The notes beneath the pieces were generated by a model that was given only the letters and a program-made list of their open reading frames with translations, was not told the DNA's origin and searched no databases. From Streptomyces tauricus (GTDB lineage: Bacteria > Actinomycetota > Actinomycetes > Streptomycetales > Streptomycetaceae), in NCBI RefSeq assembly GCF_014650955.1, contig NZ_BMVY01000025.1, positions 62,001-126,000 on the forward strand: 64,000 nucleotides of DNA, read 5' to 3'. Shown here piece by piece: positions 46,631-54,299 of this stretch. A program made the translations under genes and the position numbers. Numbering within the stretch: the stretch's first letter is position 1; each line of letters opens with the position of its first letter.

Positions 46631-46885
46631 TCAGGCGTCCGGCCCGTCAGCGGATGGCTTCGGCATGTCGATGACGTACGTCCCCTTCGCGGGCAGGGTC
46701 GCGACCAGTCCCCGTTTGCGGAGCTCGACGATGGTGCGGCGCACAGTGCCGATGCTCACGCCGTACAGCTCCGTCATGGCCCGTTCGCCGGGCAGCGCGG
46801 CTCCCTGCGGCAACTTGCCCGATGCGATGTCCGCCTCGATCGAGTCGGCGAGTTTCACGTACTCGTAGCGCGGAAGCTCACTCAT
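46631..46885 (-). CDS. Small GntR-family regulator B
   Basis: 84 aa from ATG 46885 (MSELPRYEYVKLADSIEAD) with GGAGGG in front; the longer frame is rejected. Only a winged helix is present (LPGERAMTELYGVSIGTVRRTIVELRKRGLVATLPAKGTYV). Together with regulator A it makes a pair of single-domain GntR proteins, facing away from the two coupled small genes at 47060 and 47320. This gene pattern recurs in Streptomyces near developmental or phage-like loci, from general knowledge. Confidence 0.85.
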   Translation of the reverse strand: MSELPRYEYVKLADSIEADIASGKLPQGAALPGERAMTELYGVSIGTVRRTIVELRKRGLVATLPAKGTYVIDMPKPSADGPDA

Positions 46886-47059
46886 CCCTCCACGGTGCCG
46901 CAGCCCAACGCGTGACGCAGGGGCAGAACGCGTCGGGGCGCGGTCCTTAGCAGGGGGACGCAGAGGGACGCGGTTCCCGATATGGTCGAAATGCACAAGA
47001 CCCCGGCGAGGCGGCTAGACCTCCCGGGGCGTGGCCAACGCTTGCTTAGGAGCGTCAAC

Positions 47060-47320
47060 ATGCTCGACCTTATCCGCCGCAGCCTCAGATGGATGCGGCT
47101 CTCCTTTTGTCCGGGCACAGGTCGGCGGCGTCGCATCCGCCACCGGACCTATCTCTGCCTGCACATCACCGCCGTGCGGCACCCCGTACGCCCTCACCTC
47201 GTTGCCCACGGCCAGGAAGCCGTCCTCCAGCAGCGGCGACGGCTCGCCCTCGTGCTCGCCGCCGATCTGGGGATCGACCTCGACTCGCATCTGATCGGTG
47301 CGCGGGAAGTGGCCGCCTGA
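47060..47320 (+). CDS. Small basic protein, first of a coupled pair
   Basis: 86 aa from ATG 47060, with AGGAG eight bases before. Arg-rich: RRSLRWMRLSFCPGTGRRRRIRHRTY, then HITAVRHPVRPHLVAHGQEAVLQQRRRLALVLAADLGIDLD. No recognised domain. The stop overlaps the next start (TGATG). Divergent from the two small GntR genes. Confidence 0.6.
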   Translation: MLDLIRRSLRWMRLSFCPGTGRRRRIRHRTYLCLHITAVRHPVRPHLVAHGQEAVLQQRRRLALVLAADLGIDLDSHLIGAREVAA

Positions 47321-47616
47321 TGGAACCCACCGTCAACCCCGCACCCCGCCTGCTGCCCTGGCAGTCACTCGACGGGAAGCCCTGCTATCTCGTCACGGAC
47401 AGCGGCGGCGGGTACCTGTCCCGCCTCGCCGACGATCTGGAGACGGTGCTCCTTGCCACGGGCGCCGAGGTGCTCGACCTCGCCCGTCCGTTGCTGGACG
47501 ACCCGGCGTCACCGCCCACGGAACTGCGCTTCGCCGGCCGTCGGCTCGCCGAGTGTCTGACCGACGCCCTGCGCGTCGCCGAGTACCGGGGGCTGCGCCT
47601 GTCCGGCGCCGATTAG
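47320..47616 (+). CDS. Small protein, second of a coupled pair
   Basis: 98 aa from ATG 47320, overlapping the upstream stop by one base. Begins with MEPTVNPAPRLLPWQSLDGKPC and includes a segment LSRLADDLETVLLATGAEVLDLARPLLDD. Predicted soluble, alpha-rich. Function unknown; coupling suggests the pair forms a unit under the neighbouring GntR regulators. Confidence 0.65.
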   Translation: MEPTVNPAPRLLPWQSLDGKPCYLVTDSGGGYLSRLADDLETVLLATGAEVLDLARPLLDDPASPPTELRFAGRRLAECLTDALRVAEYRGLRLSGAD

Positions 47617-47648
47617 CCACTCCGAGGAGGCCCGGCCCGGTGGCGCGT

Positions 47649-47676
47649 TGTGTACACATGGTGCACTCGGTACTCT
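47649..47676 (+). promoter_or_regulatory. Promoter and operator of the toxin-antitoxin pair
   Basis: -35 TTGTGT (47649-47654) and -10 TACTCT (47671-47676), 16-bp spacing, with the antitoxin ATG eight bases beyond the -10. TGTACA (47651-47656) and GTGCAC (47661-47666), centres 10 bp apart, overlap the promoter. YefM-YoeB operators carry TGTACA motifs, so autorepression is likely. Confidence 0.55.
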
Positions 47677-47683
47677 TGAGCGC

Positions 47684-47950
47684 ATGACCCAGATGCCCAT
47701 AGAGTCCATCCGCGACGTGCGCGCCCACCTGGCCGAGGTGGTCGAGCGGGCCGATCGGGACGACACCCCTACGGTCATCACCCGGCGGGGCAGGGAAGTG
47801 GCCGCCGTCGTGTCGATCGAGGTCCTGCGCAGGTACCAGGAGTGGGAAGAGCGCGAGATCAACCGGATCATCGACGAGCGCATGGCGAGCACGGCGGACG
47901 GCGTCCCGATCGAGGACGTCATGAGGGAAACGCTGGCACGTGGTGAATGA
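47684..47950 (+). CDS. Antitoxin, Phd/YefM family
   Basis: 88 aa from ATG 47684. The N-terminal DNA-binding domain reads PIESIRDVRAHLAEVVERADRDDTPTVITRRGREVAAVVSIEVLRRY, classic Phd/YefM. The C-terminal tail (NRIIDERMASTADGVPIEDVMRETL) would wrap the toxin. It overlaps the toxin gene by 11 bp. The mRNA may be leaderless, since no ribosome binding site is seen. Confidence 0.9.
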   Translation: MTQMPIESIRDVRAHLAEVVERADRDDTPTVITRRGREVAAVVSIEVLRRYQEWEEREINRIIDERMASTADGVPIEDVMRETLARGE

Positions 47951-48221
47951 GTCCGGCGCGCCTGCGTATCGCACCGTCTTTCGGCCGGAGGCGCGGTCGG
48001 AACTGCGCAAGATCCCCCGGGTCGCCGCGCTGCGCATCCTTACCAAGCTGACGGAGCTGGAGACGGACCCGCTCGGCTTCCACACCACCGCGCTGGTCTC
48101 CCAGCCGGACCGGCGCCGCCTCCGCGTCGGGGACTACCGGGTCGTCTACACGCTCGACAACGGGGAACTGGTGGTGTGGGTGGTCCACGTCGGACACCGG
48201 TCCACCGTCTACGACGTATGA
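47940..48221 (+). CDS. Toxin, RelE/ParE family
   Basis: 93 aa from GTG 47940, overlapping the antitoxin end; GTG 47943 is the alternative. RelE fold: FRPEARSELRKIPRVAALRILTKLTELETDP, basic core QPDRRRLRVGDYRVVYTLD and C-terminal HVGHRSTVYDV. The conserved RVGDYRVVY and the terminal His/Arg/Tyr fit an mRNA interferase. Target specificity cannot be read. Confidence 0.9.
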   Translation: MVNESGAPAYRTVFRPEARSELRKIPRVAALRILTKLTELETDPLGFHTTALVSQPDRRRLRVGDYRVVYTLDNGELVVWVVHVGHRSTVYDV

Positions 48222-48286
48222 CCGTGCGGCTATCGGGAGCATGAGCAGGTGCAGGGCTCGCGTCACGGGGGCACGGGTCCACGGGT

Positions 48287-48724
48287 TTACGTGATCAGCA
48301 GCAGCGCCCCCCACATCACCACCGCCAGGGACGGCAGCAAGTAGGCGATCAGGGTGATGGACCTGCCCCGGCTGCGTCCTTGTCGTCGCGTGGCCCAACT
48401 CGACCACGTGGCCGCGTACTCCGGCAGGCGTTCCACCGCTCGGCGCTGGACGTGCTGGTAGTAGAGGCGGTGCCGGTGGCCTACGTACAGCCAGGTGAGG
48501 GCCAGTACGAGGCCGAAGGCGGCCAGGACGCGGGCCGCCACGACGTGTTGCTCCGAGGTGAGTAGCGTCGTGTACGCCACGGCGAAGAGCGACTGGCCCA
48601 CCAGGAAGAGGTTGCCCCGCTGGAACAGCATCGTGTTCTCGTGCAGCGTGTGCTGCCAGAGCCGGCCGTCCTCCGCGATGCGTTGTGCCTGTGCCTGTGC
48701 CTGCGCGTCCTCGTCGTCCCCCAT
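48287..48724 (-). CDS. Small membrane protein
   Basis: 145 aa. A charged Gln/Ala-rich N terminus (1-25) is followed by three hydrophobic segments: about 38-55 (LFLVGQSLFAVAYTTLL), 63-82 (VLAAFGLVLALTWLYVG) and 122-143 (ITLIAYLLPSLAVVMWGALLL). The region between the second and third is basic (HRHRLYYQHVQRRAVERLPEYAATW). No family assigned. It sits between the toxin gene (convergent) and ribA. Confidence 0.7.
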   Translation of the reverse strand: MGDDEDAQAQAQAQRIAEDGRLWQHTLHENTMLFQRGNLFLVGQSLFAVAYTTLLTSEQHVVAARVLAAFGLVLALTWLYVGHRHRLYYQHVQRRAVERLPEYAATWSSWATRRQGRSRGRSITLIAYLLPSLAVVMWGALLLIT

Positions 48725-48788
48725 GGCACCGTTCTGCCCCGCAGGCGCGCGGAGTCATCGCTTCCGCACCGCTGTGTCAGAAGTAGCT

Positions 48789-49430
48789 TCAGCCGGCCGT
48801 GAGCTTCGCCAGCGGCAGCGTGTGCTGGGTCTGGAGAACCTTCGCCCGCAGGTAGAGGACGTTGTGGGCCGTCGTGAACACGCCCGTCGGGACGCGGTGT
48901 TGTACGTCGATGCCCAGGGCGCGGAGTTGTTCCGCCTTGTCGGGGTTGTTGGACAGGAGGTCCAGCTCCGTGATGCCGAGGGCCGTGAGCATCTGGGCCG
49001 CCGCCGTGTAGTCGCGGGCGTCCTCGGGAAGGCCGAGGGCCGTGTTGGCGGCGTACGTGTCGAGGCCCTCGTCCTGGAGGGCGTACGCGTCGAGCTTGTT
49101 GTACAGGCCTATGCCGCGGCCCTCCTGGCGGAGGTAGAGCAGGACGCCGCCGCGCTCGGCGATCTGCTCGACCGCCTCGCGCAGCTGCGGGCCGCAGTCG
49201 CAGCGCGACGAGCCGAACGCGTCGCCCGTCAGGCACTCGGAGTGCAGGCGGACCAAGGGTGTGGCGCCGGGGGCGGCACCGGCGGGATCGCCGAGGATCA
49301 TCGCCACGTGTTCCTGGCCGTCGGTCAGGCCGTGGAAGGTGACCAGTTCGGCGTCGACGCTGTAGCCGTCGTGGAAGCGCAGGGGCACCCGGACGCGCGA
49401 GCGCTGGGTGGCGGCGGGGTAGTCGGGCAT
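48789..49430 (-). CDS. ribA: GTP cyclohydrolase II
   Basis: 213 aa from ATG 49430, with GGAG at good spacing (an ATG at 49457 is possible). Converts GTP to the pyrimidine precursor of riboflavin. The zinc cysteines C66, C77 and C79 are in ECLTGDAFGSSRCDCG; the GTP-binding and catalytic segments RQEGRGIGLYNKLDAYALQDEGLDTYAAN and LLSNNPDKAEQL are intact. It is not fused to RibB. It shares a regulated cluster with a MarR protein and a RibD-like fusion, so it is probably a second, specialised copy rather than the housekeeping one. Confidence 0.94.
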   Translation of the reverse strand: MPDYPAATQRSRVRVPLRFHDGYSVDAELVTFHGLTDGQEHVAMILGDPAGAAPGATPLVRLHSECLTGDAFGSSRCDCGPQLREAVEQIAERGGVLLYLRQEGRGIGLYNKLDAYALQDEGLDTYAANTALGLPEDARDYTAAAQMLTALGITELDLLSNNPDKAEQLRALGIDVQHRVPTGVFTTAHNVLYLRAKVLQTQHTLPLAKLTAG

Positions 49431-49456
49431 GCGGGGACTCCGGTCCACGTTCCTCA

Positions 49457-49520
49457 TCTGCTTCAGATTTGAAGCAGATCCTCGAATCGAGACCCTAACC
49501 CATGCTTTAAAGTTAAAGCA
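49457..49520. promoter_or_regulatory. Two palindromes upstream of ribA
   Basis: TCTGCTTCA-GATT-TGAAGCAGA (49457-49478) and TGCTTTAA-AG-TTAAAGCA (49503-49520). Both share a CTT(C/T)A...T(G/A)AAG plan with the site at 50082-50098, so they are likely MarR operators. Confidence 0.6.
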
Positions 49521-49554
49521 ATGGAATTCCGCCTGCGAGAGGCGGGCGCACGGG

Positions 49555-50070
49555 CTACGTACAGGGGCCCGGCGAGCGGCGGAGCCACGGGACGTCGTCC
49601 GGGGGTGCCTGCGTGTCGTCGCCCTCCAGGCCCCGCGCGACACTCGCGCAGATCTCCTCCAGCTGCCCCACCTGCTCCGGGGTGAGGCGGTCGAAGAGCG
49701 CCGCGCGGACCGTGTCCACATGGCCGGGGGCCGTACGCTCCAGCAGCGTCATCCCCTCGTCGGTCAGGACCGCGGTACTGCCGCGCTTGTCGCTGGGGCA
49801 GCCCTCACGGCGTACCGCCCCGTCCTTCTCCAGGCGGGTCACCGCGTACGTCAGCCGGCTGCGGGTGATCTTCGTCCGTTCCGCGAGGTCGGTCATGCGC
49901 AGGCGGCGGTCCGGCGCCTCGGAGAGGTTGGCCAGGATGGAGTAGTAGACATGCGGCATACCGGCCTCCTGCTGGAGCTGCCGGTCGATCGCGTCCTCCA
50001 GGAGGTGGGAGGCGGCGATGTAGGCGCGCCAGGCGCGCTGCTCCTCGGGGGTCAGCCAGCGGGTCGTCAT
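49555..50070 (-). CDS. MarR-family transcriptional regulator
   Basis: 171 aa from ATG 50070; the longer frame is antisense shadow of the fusion gene. The MarR winged helix is clear: RRLRMTDLAERTKITRSRLTYAVTRLEKDGAVRREGCPSDKRGSTAVLTDEG. It has palindromes on both sides of the gene and sits between ribA and the divergent reductase-deaminase gene, so it should control all three and itself. Confidence 0.92.
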   Translation of the reverse strand: MTTRWLTPEEQRAWRAYIAASHLLEDAIDRQLQQEAGMPHVYYSILANLSEAPDRRLRMTDLAERTKITRSRLTYAVTRLEKDGAVRREGCPSDKRGSTAVLTDEGMTLLERTAPGHVDTVRAALFDRLTPEQVGQLEEICASVARGLEGDDTQAPPDDVPWLRRSPGPCT

Positions 50071-50081
50071 GCCTCCAGTGT

Positions 50082-50098
50082 AAGTTTGCTTCAAACTT
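50082..50098. promoter_or_regulatory. Palindrome between the MarR gene and the fusion gene
   Basis: AAGTTTG-CTT-CAAACTT, 7-bp perfect arms, 11 bases from the MarR start codon. Candidate autoregulatory operator. Confidence 0.6.
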
Positions 50099-50151
50099 GA
50101 ACCAAGCGCGGCGTCCAGCCCCGGGCCCCGCCGCCGAAGGAGAGAGCGTCC

Positions 50152-51291
50152 ATGCCCCACCCCTACGTCCTGTTGTCCGCCGCCGTCTCCCTCGACGGCC
50201 GCCTGGACGACACCGGCCCCGAACGGCTGCTGCTCTCCGGCCCCGCCGACTTCGACCGGGTCGACGAGGTACGGGCCGACTCCGACGCCATCCTGGTCGG
50301 CGCGGGCACCCTGCGCGCCGACAACCCCCGGCTCCTCGTCAACTCCGCCGAGCGGCGCGCCGCCCGGGTCGCCGCGGGCCGGCCCGCGTACCCGCTGAAG
50401 GTCACCGTCAGTGGCACCGGCGACCTGGACCCCACCGCCAACTTCTGGTCCACCGGCGGCGAGAAGGTCGTCTATACGTCCGACGAGGGCGCCGTGACGG
50501 CCGCCGAGGCCCTGCGCGGGCTGGGTGTCGACGTCGTCTCCGTCGGGCCCGGCCTGGACTGGCGGGCCGTACTCACCCACCTCCACGACGTCCGCGGTGT
50601 ACGCCGGCTCATGGTCGAGGGCGGCGGCCGGGTCCACACCCAGCTCCTCCAGCAGGGCCTCGCCGACGAACTGCAGCTCGCCCTCGCGCCGCTCGTGGTC
50701 GGCCAGCCGCACGCGCCGAAGCTCTTCGGGTCCGGCGCGTACCCGGGCGGCCCCCGCAGCCGGATGCGGCTGATCGAGACCCGGCCGGTCGGCGACGTGG
50801 TGCTCATGCGGTACGTGCCCACCGCGCCCGGCACCGGACCCGTACCCTCCGCCGCCGACCACCGGTGGCTGGAGCTGGCCTGCGAACTGGCCGCCGAGTG
50901 TCCGCCCTCGCGGACCGCCTTCAGCGTCGGCGCGGTCGTCGTCGCGGCCGACGGCACGGAGCTGGCCCGCGGGTACTCCCGCGAGTCCGACCCCGTCTCG
51001 CACGCCGAGGAGGCCGCGCTCGCCAAGATCGCGCCGGGCGACCCCCGGCTGCCGGGCGCCACGGTCTACAGCAGCCTGGAGCCCTGCGCCCGCCGCGCCT
51101 CGCGGCCCGCGCCCTGCGCCCGGCTGATCCTCGACGCGGGCGTGCGCCGGGTCGTCACCGCGTGGCGCGAGCCCGACACGTTCGTGGCCGCCGCCGACGG
51201 GAACGGCCTGCTCGCCGCGGCGGGCGCCGACGTCGTCGTGCTCCCGGAGCACGAGAGCGCGGCCAAGGCACCCAACCGCCACCTGAACTGA
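50152..51291 (+). CDS. RibD-type reductase-deaminase fusion with inverted domain order
   Basis: 379 aa. The N-terminal part (1-225) is a RibD_C/DHFR-like reductase: LSAAVSLDGRLDD, SDAILVGAGTLRADNPRL, LMVEGGGRVHTQLL and LALAPLVVG. The C-terminal part (about 235-370) is a cytidine-deaminase fold with the zinc motifs SHAEEAAL (H284, E286) and EPCARRASRPAPC (C312, C322). Canonical bacterial RibD/RibG has deaminase first and reductase second, so the order is reversed. With ribA next door it likely acts on the same pyrimidine intermediate or a close analogue. Start ATG after GGAGAGAG. Confidence 0.88.
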   Translation: MPHPYVLLSAAVSLDGRLDDTGPERLLLSGPADFDRVDEVRADSDAILVGAGTLRADNPRLLVNSAERRAARVAAGRPAYPLKVTVSGTGDLDPTANFWSTGGEKVVYTSDEGAVTAAEALRGLGVDVVSVGPGLDWRAVLTHLHDVRGVRRLMVEGGGRVHTQLLQQGLADELQLALAPLVVGQPHAPKLFGSGAYPGGPRSRMRLIETRPVGDVVLMRYVPTAPGTGPVPSAADHRWLELACELAAECPPSRTAFSVGAVVVAADGTELARGYSRESDPVSHAEEAALAKIAPGDPRLPGATVYSSLEPCARRASRPAPCARLILDAGVRRVVTAWREPDTFVAAADGNGLLAAAGADVVVLPEHESAAKAPNRHLN

Positions 51292-51349
51292 GGCCGACAT
51301 CTACCCGTGTGCTTCGGGTCCCGCGAATGGCGTACACTGGTCCTGACGA

Positions 51350-51423
51350 CGCGGGGTGGAGCAGCTCGGTAGCTCGCTGGGCTCATAACCCAGAGGTCGC
51401 AGGTTCAAATCCTGTCCCCGCTA
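51350..51423 (+). tRNA. Initiator tRNA-fMet (anticodon CAU)
   Basis: 74 nt. The unpaired first position (C1 opposite U72) and the three G-C pairs next to the anticodon loop (GGG-CTCATAA-CCC) identify an initiator. A TACACT box (51333-51338) lies 12 bases upstream. Confidence 0.95.
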
Positions 51424-51430
51424 CTGAAGG

Positions 51431-51470
51431 CCTGAGGCCGGAATCCAATGGATTCCGGCCTCAGGTGTTT
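51431..51470 (+). terminator. Terminator of tRNA-fMet
   Basis: 16-bp perfect stem CCTGAGGCCGGAATCC with its complement, loop AAT, then TGTTTT. Confidence 0.88.
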
Positions 51471-51586
51471 TGCCATGTCAACGCGCCCCTCGGTGGCCGT
51501 CCGCTCACCCGCCCGGTCCCCGTCCGCTCGCCCCTCCCCGCCGGTCCCGGAACTCTGGACGGAGCAAGGTCGAGGGCAGGAGACAT

Positions 51587-52717
51587 GTGGACGGGCGTCG
51601 AGCGGTCGGGCAGCGGTCGCCGGGTTCCGTCGAGCCGCCGGACAAGCGGACCGGCCTGTACCCCCGTACCCGCGCGGCCGTCCGCGTACTGCCGGCGCTG
51701 CTGATCGTCGCCGGTGTCCTCTACGACCTCCTCACCCCGCAGTACTTCACCGCCGCGCCCTTCCTCTCGGCCGCCTCGCTCGTCGCCGCGCCTCTGCTCC
51801 CGCTCCGCGCCACCGTGTGGACGGGCGTCGCGGGGACGGTGGCCATGGTGCTGGTGACCCTGCGGTTCCCCATCGGCGCGAGCGGCATCACCGAGATCGC
51901 CACCGTCGCCACGGTCGCCTGCCTCGCCGTCGTCATCAACCGGCTGGTCAGCCTGGGCAACGCCCGCCTGGCCTCCGCCCACGAGATCGCCGAGGCCGCT
52001 CAGCGGGCCGTCCTGCCCGAACCTGCAGCGCGGACCGGCGGCCTCGACCTCGCGGTCCGCTACGTGGCGGCGCAGACCGACGCGCTCATCGGCGGCGACC
52101 TCTACGCCGTGCAGGACACTCCGCACGGCGTACGGCTCGTCGTGGGCGACGTCAGAGGCAAGGGCATGGGCGCGGTCGCCGCCGTGGCCGTCGTCATCGG
52201 GGCCTTCCGGGAGGCCGCCGAACAGGAGACCACCCTGGAAGCGGTCGCCCAACGGCTGGAGCGGTCGCTGATCCGCGAAGGGGTGCGGCGCGACAGCGTC
52301 GAGGTCTTCGAGGGCTTCATCACCGCCGTGCTCGCCGAGATCCCGCACGGCGCCCAGCGCGTACGGCTCGTCAACCGCGGCCATCCCGGGCCGCTCCTGC
52401 TGCCCGGCGACGGAACGGTACGCACGCTCGCCGCGGCGGAACCAGCGCTGCCGCTCGGGATGGGCGACCTGGGGGCCTGGCCCGACCGCGCACAGGAGGA
52501 GGACTTTCCGTGCGGGGCCATGCTGCTCTTCCACACGGACGGGCTGTCCGAGGCCCGGGACGGGCGGGGCGTCTTCTTCGATCCGGTACGGCAGCTGTCC
52601 GGGCGGCAGTTCGCCGGCCCCGACGCGCTGCTCGCCGATCTGGTGGACGACGTGCTCCGGTACACCGGGGGTGGCGGTACGGACGACATGGCGCTGCTCG
52701 CCGTCCGGCGGCCGTGA
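51587..52717 (+). CDS. Membrane PP2C (SpoIIE-type) phosphatase
   Basis: 376 aa from GTG 51587, with GGCAGGAG just before it. Three hydrophobic segments (about 35-52, 58-75, 82-122) precede a linker helix with EIAEAAQRAVLPEP, the usual lead-in of RsbU/SpoIIE phosphatases. The catalytic domain (150-375) has GGDLYAV, VGDVRGKGMGA, LVNRGHPGPLLL and GGTDDMALLAV, so both metals are coordinated. Such proteins dephosphorylate anti-anti-sigma factors in Streptomyces stress and development networks. The partner is not in this window. Confidence 0.92.
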   Translation: MDGRRAVGQRSPGSVEPPDKRTGLYPRTRAAVRVLPALLIVAGVLYDLLTPQYFTAAPFLSAASLVAAPLLPLRATVWTGVAGTVAMVLVTLRFPIGASGITEIATVATVACLAVVINRLVSLGNARLASAHEIAEAAQRAVLPEPAARTGGLDLAVRYVAAQTDALIGGDLYAVQDTPHGVRLVVGDVRGKGMGAVAAVAVVIGAFREAAEQETTLEAVAQRLERSLIREGVRRDSVEVFEGFITAVLAEIPHGAQRVRLVNRGHPGPLLLPGDGTVRTLAAAEPALPLGMGDLGAWPDRAQEEDFPCGAMLLFHTDGLSEARDGRGVFFDPVRQLSGRQFAGPDALLADLVDDVLRYTGGGGTDDMALLAVRRP

Positions 52718-53030
52718 GCATCGGCGGCTGTGCGGGAGACGGGTGGGGGACGGGTGAGGGCGACGGGAGCGGGCGAGGCGTCTCTCCGGACCTATATCAC
52801 CTGCAGTAGTCGAACGACGCCCCTGCGCATAACAACTGACGCACCATCAACAAAAGTGGCAGCTGTGAATGGCGATCAACTCGCCCGATTTACCCCGCTC
52901 ACGGCGTTTAAGTCCAGGCCAGGAGCCGTAACGATCATCAAGAACAGCTTGGAATCCGGTGCCTGAGTCTATTAACGTTCGATAACGCAGCGCGGTGTCC
53001 CAGCCGTCACAAGAGACGGCTCCGTGCGCA
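52718..53030. other. Gap upstream of the riboswitch
   Basis: Part of the 474-base gap before the M23 gene; locally AT-rich from about 52800 to 52985. The promoter for the riboswitch transcript should be here, but no pair of boxes with good spacing could be fixed. Confidence 0.4.
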
Positions 53031-53175
53031 CGCGCCGAATCCCGCAAGGGAACCGGGGAACCACCTACATGGGGTGAATCGCGTGTCTTTCGTGGTGGTG
53101 CACACCGCGGTTGACGCGCGTAGGAGACCTTCCTGCTCCGAACCCGTCAGCTAACCCGGTAGGCGAGAAGGAAGG
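53030..53175 (+). ncRNA. c-di-AMP riboswitch (ydaO-yuaA type)
   Basis: The aptamer signature is visible in order: GCCGAATCC (about 53035), GGGAACCGGGGAACCAC, GGGGTGAATC, then a GTAGGAGACCTTCCTGCTCCGAACCCG segment in two pieces, and CAGCTAACCCGGTAGGCG. These match the remembered ydaO consensus. In Streptomyces the class sits upstream of cell-wall hydrolase genes such as rpfA and switches them off when c-di-AMP is high. Here it lies directly before an M23 peptidase gene, with the aptamer ending just ahead of the ribosome binding site. Boundaries are approximate. Confidence 0.85.
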
Positions 53176-53191
53176 AAAGGAGCGCGCCCAC

Positions 53192-54244
53192 GTGGCGTTC
53201 AACAGGCCTGCCCCCACACCGTCGTTCATACCGGACGAGGTGACGGGAGAGACCTCGGGCGACAAGAAGCCCGACACCTTCGCCTTCGGCGCCCGCAAGG
53301 ACGACGAGCCCTGGGAGCCCTGGAATCCGAGCGCGGAGACCGTCCTTCCCGTTCGCGGCCGGCACCGCGTCTCCAAGCAGCGTGGCGGGGGACTCGCCCG
53401 CAGCTCCACCGTTCTGGGCGTCGGTGTCATCGCCGCCGTCGGCGCGGGCGGCATGGCCTCCGCGCAGACCGGCAAGCCGCCGGTGTCGATCTCGATCCCC
53501 GACCTGCCGAACGTCGGCTCGCTGATCTCCGACGACGACGAGGTCCCCGAGGGTTCCAGCAAGGCGCTCACCGCCGCCGGCCTCACCGCGGCCGACGCCG
53601 AGGAGGGCAACGCCGACGCCGGCGAGGCCCTGCGCTCGCGCATCATGCTCCAGGCCGAACTCCAGCAGGACCAGGTCGACCGCGAGGCCCAGGCCGCCGC
53701 CGAGGCCGCCGCCGCGAAGAAGGCCGCCACGCTCGCGGCCAAGGAGCAGGACGCGGCGAAGGCCAAGGCCGCCGCCGCGAAGCAGAAGAAGGAAGAGGAG
53801 GCCAAGGCGAAGGCCGAGGCCGCGCGCCTCGCCGAGCTGGCCAAGCAGTTCACACTGCCCACCTCCTCGTACACGATCACCTCCACCTTCGGGCAGTCCG
53901 GCTCGCTGTGGTCCTCCGGTCAGCACACGGGTCTGGACTTCGCCGCTCCCACGGGTACCCCGATCAAGGCCGTTCACAGCGGCACGATCACCGAGGCCGG
54001 CTGGAACGGCAGTTACGGCTACCGCACGGTCCTCACGCTCGACGACGGCACGGAGGTCTGGTACGCCCACCAGTCGTCGATCGGCGTCAGCGTCGGGCAG
54101 AAGGTCAACACGGGCGACGTGATCGGCCGCGTCGGCGCGACCGGCAACGTCACCGGGGCGCACCTCCACCTGGAGGTCCACACCGCCGGTGGCTCCGGGA
54201 TCGACCCGATGGCCTGGCTGCGCGGCAAGGGCCTCAACCCGTAG
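53192..54244 (+). CDS. M23 (LytM) peptidoglycan endopeptidase
   Basis: 350 aa from GTG 53192, with AAAGGAG nine bases before. A charged N terminus (1-70), a hydrophobic export segment (about 72-92), a linker, then an Ala/Lys/Glu-rich coiled coil (150-218). The LytM domain (225-345) has zinc ligands H245 and D249 (HTGLDF) and H326 (HLH), with H293 as catalytic histidine. It should cut peptide cross-links in the wall. Control by the c-di-AMP riboswitch in its leader links wall remodelling to that nucleotide. Confidence 0.93.
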   Translation: MAFNRPAPTPSFIPDEVTGETSGDKKPDTFAFGARKDDEPWEPWNPSAETVLPVRGRHRVSKQRGGGLARSSTVLGVGVIAAVGAGGMASAQTGKPPVSISIPDLPNVGSLISDDDEVPEGSSKALTAAGLTAADAEEGNADAGEALRSRIMLQAELQQDQVDREAQAAAEAAAAKKAATLAAKEQDAAKAKAAAAKQKKEEEAKAKAEAARLAELAKQFTLPTSSYTITSTFGQSGSLWSSGQHTGLDFAAPTGTPIKAVHSGTITEAGWNGSYGYRTVLTLDDGTEVWYAHQSSIGVSVGQKVNTGDVIGRVGATGNVTGAHLHLEVHTAGGSGIDPMAWLRGKGLNP

Positions 54245-54299
54245 GCCGTTCGGTGCGATGGATGGAATACGGCCGTCCGGCTCGGCCGTTGGTTTCGGC

